In this document: piece after piece, positions 58,477 through 64,000 of the stretch
Layout: the number at the start of each line of letters is the position of its first letter
How positions within the stretch are numbered: the first letter of the stretch is position 1
Source of the DNA: Halalkalibacter krulwichiae
GTDB taxonomy: Bacteria > Bacillota > Bacilli > Bacillales > Bacillaceae_D
Direction: 5' to 3'
DNA length: 64,000 nucleotides
NCBI RefSeq assembly: GCF_002109385.1
Contig: NZ_CP020814.1
Coordinates: 2,131,501-2,195,500, forward strand
The notes under the pieces: generated by a model
What the model was told of the DNA's origin: nothing
Seen by the model: only the letters and a program-made list of their open reading frames with translations
The model's database searches: none
Translations under genes and position numbers: made by a program

Positions 58477-60896
58477 ATGAAGAAAGAAAAATTAGTAATG
58501 GTCGGAAATGGAATGGCTGGTGTTCGTGTTATAGAAGAAATATTAAAAGTGAATCCTGATTTATATGACATTACAATATTTGGGGCAGAACCACATCCAA
58601 ACTACAACCGAATTAAGCTATCAAATATATTGCAAGGTGAAGCGAGTTTTAAAGAAACAATTATAAACGATTGGCAATGGTACGAATCGAATGACATTAC
58701 TCTCTATACTGGGGAATCGGTTGTTGATATAGATACGAACGCGCAACATGTAATATCAGAGCATGGAACAAAAGTAGATTACGATAAATTAATTCTAGCA
58801 ACAGGGTCAGTACCTTTTATCTTACCTGTGAAGGGAGCTGACAAAAAAGGTGTAATAGGGTTTCGTGATATAGCTGATTGTGAACAAATGATCAAAGTGG
58901 CAAAACAGTTTAAGAAAGCTGTTGTAATTGGTGGGGGTTGCTTGGGTTAGAAGCAGCAAAGGGGCTTATTCATTTAGGTATGAAAGTGGATGTAGTTCAT
59001 TTGCCGGAGCATTTAATGGAAAGACAGTTAGATACGATTGCCGCGACAATGCTAAGAAATGAATTAGAAAAACAAGGTATGAATTTCCTGATGGAAAAAG
59101 TTACAGTCGAGTTATTAGGATCAGAACGTGTGACAGCTGTTCGCTTTAAAGATGGAACAGAAATTGAAGCTGATTTAGTTGTCATGGCAGCTGGTATTAA
59201 ACCAAACGTAGCAATTGCTGAAAGAAATGGTCTTTTTGTAAACCGTGGAATAGTCGTCAATGATTTTATGGAAACATCCGTTCCTAATGTCTATGCGATT
59301 GGAGAATGCGCAGAACATCGAGAAATTGTCTATGGGTTAGTAGCGCCATTGTATGAACAAGGCAAAGTATTAGCTGAACTGTTAACTGGCAACAAAGGAA
59401 AAGGATATGAAGGGTCTATTACAGGGACTCAATTAAAAGTTTCAGGAATTGATCTATTTTCTGCGGGAGAATTTATTGATGATCCAACCTCAAAGTCGAT
59501 CGTTGTTCATAATGAATTTGAAGGAATTTATAAAAAAGTTCAAATACGTGATAATCGCATAGTTGGAATCGTTCTATATGGCGACACAAAAGATAGCAAT
59601 CGGTTATTCAGAATGTTGATGAATAAAGATGATGTGAAAGATCTCATTTCGGTTTCTTTCTTACAAAAAACAGGTCAGGACGAAGCGAATGACATTGCTT
59701 CAATGACAGATGATGAGATTGTTTGTGGTTGTAATGGAATCGTTAAACAAACAATCGTCGAAGCCGTTAAAAAAGAAGGTTTGACAACTGTTGAACAAGT
59801 AGGAAGATGTACAAATGCGGGGCGTTCTTGTGGACGTTGTAAGCCTGTCATTCAAGACATTCTCGAATATACGCTTGGTGCTGACTTTGATCAAACGGCT
59901 ATAAAACAAACCGTTTGTGGATGTACTACATTAAGTAGAGACGAAGTCGTTGCAGAAATTCGTGAAAAAGGACTTACAACAATTAGAGAAGTAATGAACG
60001 TCCTTGAATGGCAGAACGAAGAAGGCTGCTCAAAATGTCGTCCGGCATTAAATTACTTCCTTGGAATGGTGCACCCTGATTATATTGACGATAGGAATTC
60101 ACGCTTAGTAAATGAAAAAATGCATGCCAATATCCAAAAAGATGGGACATATTCGGTCATTCCAAGAATGTATGGAGGAATAACTTCTGCCAAGGACTTA
60201 AGAAAGATCGCAGACGTGGCAGATAAATACAATGTAGGTCTTGTGAAATTAACAGGCGGACAACGAATTGGATTATATGGATTGAAAAAAGAAGATCTAC
60301 CAGCTGTTTGGGAAGAATTGGGGATGCCTTCAGGCTATGCATACGGGAAAACATTACGAACTGTAAAAACTTGTGTTGGTGCAACATTCTGCCGGTTTGG
60401 AACTCAAGATTCAATGAGTCTGGGAATTGAACTAGAGAAAAGATTCGAACGACTTGATACCCCGCATAAAGTGAAAATGGGTGTTTCAGCTTGTCCAAGA
60501 AATTGTGCAGAGGGTGGGATTAAGGATGTTGGTGTTGTTGGTTTAGACGGTGGTTGGGAAATATATGTTGGAGGTAATGGAGGTACTGATCTCCGAGCTG
60601 GCGATCTTTTATGTAAAGTGAAGACTGAAGATGAAGTATTTGAATTAACAGGTGCCTATTTACAATATTATCGTGAAACAGCATTGTATTTAGAACGCAC
60701 TTCACAATGGATTGAACGTGTCGGCTTAGAACATGTAAAAGAAGTTCTTGAAGACCAAGGAAAACGAAAAGAATTAAATGAGAGACTTAATAAAACGCTT
60801 GATCGTTACGAAGAGCCTTGGCAAAAAGCAATTGAGGATGAAAATATTCGTGATACGTATTACACAAAGCGTCAAGCATTTACTGTTTCTAAATAA
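58477..60896 (+). pseudogene. nirB: NADH-dependent nitrite reductase large subunit, frameshifted
   Basis: About 806 aa when joined. The first frame gives the FAD part (VMVGNGMAGVRVIEEI) and stops at 58950 after VVIGGGCLG. The second frame resumes LGLEAAKGLIHLGMKVDVVH. One base is missing in GGGGGTT at 58933-58939; restoring a G (or T) gives VVIGGGLLGLEA. Downstream are two BFD-type 2Fe-2S motifs (CGCNGIVKQ...CGRCKP and CGCTTLSRDE...CSKCRP), then the sulfite/nitrite reductase half with TCVGATFCRFGTQDS and SACPRNCAEGG binding siroheme and 4Fe-4S. Reduces nitrite to ammonium. Fnr control suggests an anaerobic role. The break is likely a sequence error. Confidence 0.88.
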
Positions 60897-60913
60897 GAAA
60901 GGAGAAAGGAAAA

Positions 60914-61234
60914 ATGTCAACTTTAACAAAGCAAATAGAAATAAAAAATATCGATCAATTTCCAGTGGGTATAGGACAAGTTATTCTGTATAAAGGCGAA
61001 GAATTAGCTGTATTTCGATTAGCTAGTGGAGAGGTCTATGCCATTGAAAATAAAAGTCCTCATCCAAAAGGAGGAAAACTTGCGGATGGATTAGTAAGTG
61101 ATCATTATCTATTTTGTCCAATTCATGATTGGAAGATTTCCTTAATAGATGGTCAAGTACAAGCTCCTGACCAAGGTCATGTAAGAACTTTTCCGGTACG
61201 TGAAGTGGGAGATGACATTATTATCGATCTTTAG
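60914..61234 (+). CDS. nirD: Nitrite reductase small subunit
   Basis: 106 aa Rieske-like fold. The region ENKSPHPKGGKLADGLVSDH and FCPIHDWKISL follows NirD, where the first Rieske Cys is replaced (Ser here), so it probably holds no 2Fe-2S cluster, as in E. coli NirD. AAGAAAGGAGAAAGG precedes the ATG, 17 bases after nirB; the two form one operon. Confidence 0.92.
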   Translation: MSTLTKQIEIKNIDQFPVGIGQVILYKGEELAVFRLASGEVYAIENKSPHPKGGKLADGLVSDHYLFCPIHDWKISLIDGQVQAPDQGHVRTFPVREVGDDIIIDL

Positions 61235-61274
61235 GAGACGATGTCATTATATTGACAAAATTATTAATAGTGAT

Positions 61275-61315
61275 TGTGATTATTATCACATTCTAAATAA
61301 TCCTTTTTCTATAAG
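61275..61315 (+). promoter_or_regulatory. pflB: Fnr-type site and promoter of pflB
   Basis: TGTGA-TTATTA-TCACA (61275-61290) is perfect; a TATAAG -10 lies at 61310-61315, near the spacing for activation at about -41. The flanks TTGTGA...TCACAT also come close to a Rex site, so redox control by Rex is an alternative. Confidence 0.8.
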
Positions 61316-61386
61316 CTTATAAGTAAGAGGAATTCCTTTCAAGTTAGCTTTCTTACCGATATGACAGATGTAAAATCTTCTCAATC

Positions 61387-61408
61387 TGTGATATCGGTTA
61401 CTATCACA
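61387..61408. promoter_or_regulatory. Second dyad in the pflB leader
   Basis: TGTGATA-N8-TATCACA is a perfect inverted repeat with a spacer too wide for Fnr. It lies in the leader, 35 bases before pflB. It may bind another regulator or form a hairpin. Confidence 0.45.
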
Positions 61409-61442
61409 AATGTCCGCAACCTTATGAAAGAAGGGATACAGT

Positions 61443-63671
61443 ATGACAGATTATTGGAGAACATTTAAAAAAGGCAAGTGGCAGCATCTTGTAGATGTTA
61501 GAGATTTTATCCAACAAAACTATACACTATATACGGGAGATGAAAGTTTTTTAGTAGGGCCTACGGAAAGTTCAAGCGAACTGTGGGGACAAATTATGGA
61601 CCTTACTAAGAAGGAAAGAGAAAATGGTGGTGTTCTTGATATGGACACAGAGATTGTATCTAGTATCATCTCCCATGAACCAGGATACTTAAATAAGGAA
61701 TTAGAGACTGTTGTTGGGTTACAAACGGATGAACCATTTAAGCGTTCTCTTCAACCATATGGTGGAATTCGTATGGCAATTGATTCATGTAAATCTTACG
61801 GATATGAAGTTGATCCTGAAGTAATTGAGACGTTTACAAATTATCGTAAGACACATAATCAAGGAGTATTTGATGCTTATACATCTGAGATGCGTTTAGC
61901 GCGTAAAGCAGGAATCGTTACAGGGTTACCTGATGCATATGGACGCGGAAGAATCATTGGAGATTATCGTAGGGTGGCTCTTTATGGAGTGAACTACTTA
62001 ATTGAAGAAAAAAAGAAAGACTTAGAGTCAACTAGTAGAGTTATGTCAGAAGAAGTGATTCGGGACCGTGAAGAGATCTCTGAACAGATTAGAGCGTTGC
62101 AAGAACTTAAAGCAATGGCCTCATCTTATGGATTTGATATTTCATTGCCGGCTCAAACGGCCAAAGAAGCATTTCAATGGTTATATTTCGCTTATTTAGC
62201 AGCCATTAAAGAACAAAATGGAGCTGCAATGAGTCTAGGTCGTACCTCGACGTTTTTAGATATTTACATTGAACGTGATTTACAGGATGGTACGTTGACT
62301 GAAGTTGAAGCACAAGAATTAGTAGATCATTTTGTTATGAAACTAAGGCTAGTAAAGTTTGCAAGAACACCAGATTACAATGAATTGTTTAGTGGTGATC
62401 CGACATGGGTAACAGAATCGATTGGTGGGGTTGGTATAGATGGTAGACCACTAGTAACGAAAAGTTCATTCCGTTTCTTGCACACTCTCGAAAACTTGGG
62501 ACCTGCTCCAGAGCCCAACCTAACCGTTTTATGGTCCGATCAATTACCAAGAAACTTCAAAAACTTCTGTGCAGATATGTCAATCAAAACAAGTTCGATC
62601 CAATATGAGAACGATGATATTATGAGAGCGCATTTCGGAGATGATTACGGAATTGCTTGTTGTGTAAGTGCGATGAGAATTGGTAAGCAAATGCAGTTCT
62701 TTGGAGCGAGAGCTAATTTAGCAAAAGCGCTGTTATATGCTGTTAATGGTGGCGTAGATGAAAAACTTAAAGTACAAGTGGGACCAGCATTTGCACCTAT
62801 TACAAAAGAATACTTAGAATACGATGACGTTCTTGAAAAGTTTGACGCGATGATGGATTGGTTAGCTGAGCTTTATATGAATACACTAAATGTTATTCAT
62901 TATATGCACGATAAATACAGCTATGAGCGTATTGAAATGGCATTACATGATAAAGAAATCTTTAGAACAATGGCCTGCGGAATTGCCGGATTATCTGTAA
63001 CTGCTGATAGCTTAAGTGCAATTAAGCATGGGAAAGTCAAGGTTATACGTGATGAAAATGGTATAGCGGTAGACTATGAAATTGAAGGGGATTACCCGAA
63101 ATACGGGAACAATGATGAGCGGGTCGATGAAATCGCTGTTTGGCTTGTCGAAACATTTATGGACAAATTGAAGAAACATAGAACATACCGTAATGCTGTT
63201 CCAACGATGTCTGTATTAACAATTACAAGTAACGTTGTTTACGGAAAGAAAACAGGTAATACACCAGATGGACGGAAAGCTGGAGAACCATTCGCTCCAG
63301 GAGCTAATCCACTTCATGGACGTGATAAGAAAGGGGCACTTGCTTCTTTAACTTCTGTAGCGAAAATTCCTTATGAATCTTCATTAGACGGCGTGTCAAA
63401 TACATTTAGCATCGTACCAAAAGCACTAGGAAAAGAAGAAAACGATCGTATTGGCAATTTAGTAGGAATCTTAGATGGCTACGCGAAGCAAGGTGGTCAT
63501 CACCTTAACATAAATGTATTTAATCGTGAAACATTAATTGATGCAATGGAGCATCCGGAAGAATACCCACAATTAACGATACGTGTGTCAGGCTATGCTG
63601 TAAACTTCATTAAACTAACACGCGATCAACAAATTGATGTCATAAACCGGACATTCCACGAATCACTTTAA
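61443..63671 (+). CDS. pflB: Formate C-acetyltransferase (pyruvate formate-lyase)
   Basis: 742 aa. The glycyl-radical site is RVSGYAVNF (Gly717) and the thiyl pair Cys406-Cys407 in [10 protein letters not shown]. Converts pyruvate and CoA to acetyl-CoA and formate without oxygen. AAGAAAGGGATAC precedes the ATG. The activase gene follows after a structured 189-base gap. Confidence 0.97.
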   Translation: MTDYWRTFKKGKWQHLVDVRDFIQQNYTLYTGDESFLVGPTESSSELWGQIMDLTKKERENGGVLDMDTEIVSSIISHEPGYLNKELETVVGLQTDEPFKRSLQPYGGIRMAIDSCKSYGYEVDPEVIETFTNYRKTHNQGVFDAYTSEMRLARKAGIVTGLPDAYGRGRIIGDYRRVALYGVNYLIEEKKKDLESTSRVMSEEVIRDREEISEQIRALQELKAMASSYGFDISLPAQTAKEAFQWLYFAYLAAIKEQNGAAMSLGRTSTFLDIYIERDLQDGTLTEVEAQELVDHFVMKLRLVKFARTPDYNELFSGDPTWVTESIGGVGIDGRPLVTKSSFRFLHTLENLGPAPEPNLTVLWSDQLPRNFKNFCADMSIKTSSIQYENDDIMRAHFGDDYGIACCVSAMRIGKQMQFFGARANLAKALLYAVNGGVDEKLKVQVGPAFAPITKEYLEYDDVLEKFDAMMDWLAELYMNTLNVIHYMHDKYSYERIEMALHDKEIFRTMACGIAGLSVTADSLSAIKHGKVKVIRDENGIAVDYEIEGDYPKYGNNDERVDEIAVWLVETFMDKLKKHRTYRNAVPTMSVLTITSNVVYGKKTGNTPDGRKAGEPFAPGANPLHGRDKKGALASLTSVAKIPYESSLDGVSNTFSIVPKALGKEENDRIGNLVGILDGYAKQGGHHLNINVFNRETLIDAMEHPEEYPQLTIRVSGYAVNFIKLTRDQQIDVINRTFHESL

Positions 63672-63691
63672 GTATAAAAGTATGTAGAAGG

Positions 63692-63835
63692 AAGTGAAGC
63701 CGAGATAAAAGAGTTGTTATTAATGAAAAATCCGAACGTAATAGATGCGTAGCATCCGCTACGGAAATAGAATTCTCTATGTGGCCTCGTTCGTATCTTC
63801 AATAAAACACTTTTTATCTCAGTTTCCTGCTTTCG
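63692..63835. repeat. Structured inverted-repeat element between pflB and pflA
   Basis: GAAGCCGAGATAAAA (from 63696) is complementary, with two mismatches, to TTTTATCTCAGTTTC (to 63825). Complementarity continues loosely inward to CCGAACG / CGTTCG. Inside are two perfect hairpins: CGTAGC-ATCC-GCTACG (63748-63763) and ATAGA-ATTC-TCTAT (63767-63780). No ORF. It looks like a folded RNA or a repeat element. Confidence 0.6.
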
Positions 63836-63860
63836 ACTTAATAGAAAATGAGGGGTTTAT

Positions 63861-64000
63861 ATGATTGGAAAGGTGCATTCGATTGAAACATGCGGCACAG
63901 TAGATGGTCCAGGGCTGCGCTATGTCGTTTTTATGCAAGGCTGTTTATTACGCTGTCAATTTTGTCACAATCCAGATACTTGGAAGATTGGAGAAGGAAA
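63861..64000 (+). CDS. pflA: Pyruvate formate-lyase-activating enzyme (3' part outside window)
   Basis: First 46 codons only. [20 protein letters not shown] followed by the radical SAM cluster motif CLLRCQFC and HNPDTW is the PflA N-terminus. It generates the Gly717 radical on PflB. A GAGGGG-type site precedes the ATG. Confidence 0.96.
   Translation, partial: MIGKVHSIETCGTVDGPGLRYVVFMQGCLLRCQFCHNPDTWKIGEG

Overview
The window comes from a low-GC, Gram-positive, endospore-forming member of the Bacillaceae. Support for this: strong AGGAGG-type ribosome binding sites with many TTG/GTG starts; spore genes (alpha/beta-type SASP, YjcZ-like, GerW-like, DUF3231); bacillithiol genes (BrxC/YtxJ type); a SinI-like antirepressor; the yneT-parE-parC order; and operators of the Bacillus regulators Fnr, FadR, FapR, LexA, MhqR and CcpA. 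Nitrite reduction, RIC/ScdA and pyruvate formate-lyase indicate a facultative (or stronger) anaerobic lifestyle. An alkaliphilic genus such as Anaerobacillus or Alkalihalobacillus would fit, but that is a guess. No rRNA, tRNA, prophage, IS element or CRISPR array was seen.

Layout. 1-3.4 kb: an Fnr-type site between a RIC repair protein and a radical SAM/SPASM protein, then YwiC-like and a frameshifted AcuI/YhdH-like reductase. 3.5-8.3 kb: TPP riboswitch and a thiamine-pyrimidine salvage operon (ylmB-like, tenA, thiZ, thiX, thiY). 8.4-11 kb: PAP2 phosphatase, PC4-like protein, small spore genes, a LysR regulator. 11.2-18 kb: a sigma-54 activator, a sigma-54 promoter and a CoA-transferase/GntP/SDR operon, then FadR-controlled 2,4-dienoyl-CoA reductase. 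18-24 kb: bacilliredoxin/glutaredoxin pair, a cupin repressor opposite a GTP-cyclohydrolase-II-like/FAD-monooxygenase pair, GNAT, DUF2254. 24-30 kb: LexA-controlled parE-parC, a YdjM-like protein, pfkA. 30-38 kb: envelope and sporulation proteins (PBP4-type carboxypeptidase, VanW, YqeG-like, AbrB-type transporter, SinI). 38-45 kb: flavin reductase, MhqR, and a 1604-residue secreted family-9 pectate lyase under cre plus tandem LacI-type operators. 45-53.5 kb: patatin, alcohol dehydrogenase, SpeD, a nonsense-interrupted SASP, a Mn2+ riboswitch before a PopT/DUF368 gene, a cNMP-domain/CPBP fusion, RraA-like. 53.7-56 kb: FapR-controlled fabH-fabF. 56-64 kb: an MsrA whose catalytic cysteine codon is UGA, then narK / nirB-nirD / pflB-pflA, with Fnr-type boxes at narK, nirB and pflB.

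Main points. (1) The msrA gene has one in-frame UGA exactly at the catalytic Cys of the GCFWG motif. It is followed at 19 nt by a hairpin with GG in its apical loop, as expected for a bacterial SECIS; this is the best candidate for something new (a selenocysteine MsrA in a Bacillaceae). (2) Four genes (acuI-like, ylmB-like, a Gly/Tyr-rich protein, nirB) are each broken by what reads as loss of one base in a G run. This uniform pattern suggests sequence errors more than real decay. (3) A yybP-ykoY riboswitch with its own terminator precedes a DUF368/PopT gene. (4) Well-positioned Fnr sites (centres near -41.5) tie narK, nirBD and pflB into one anaerobic regulon.
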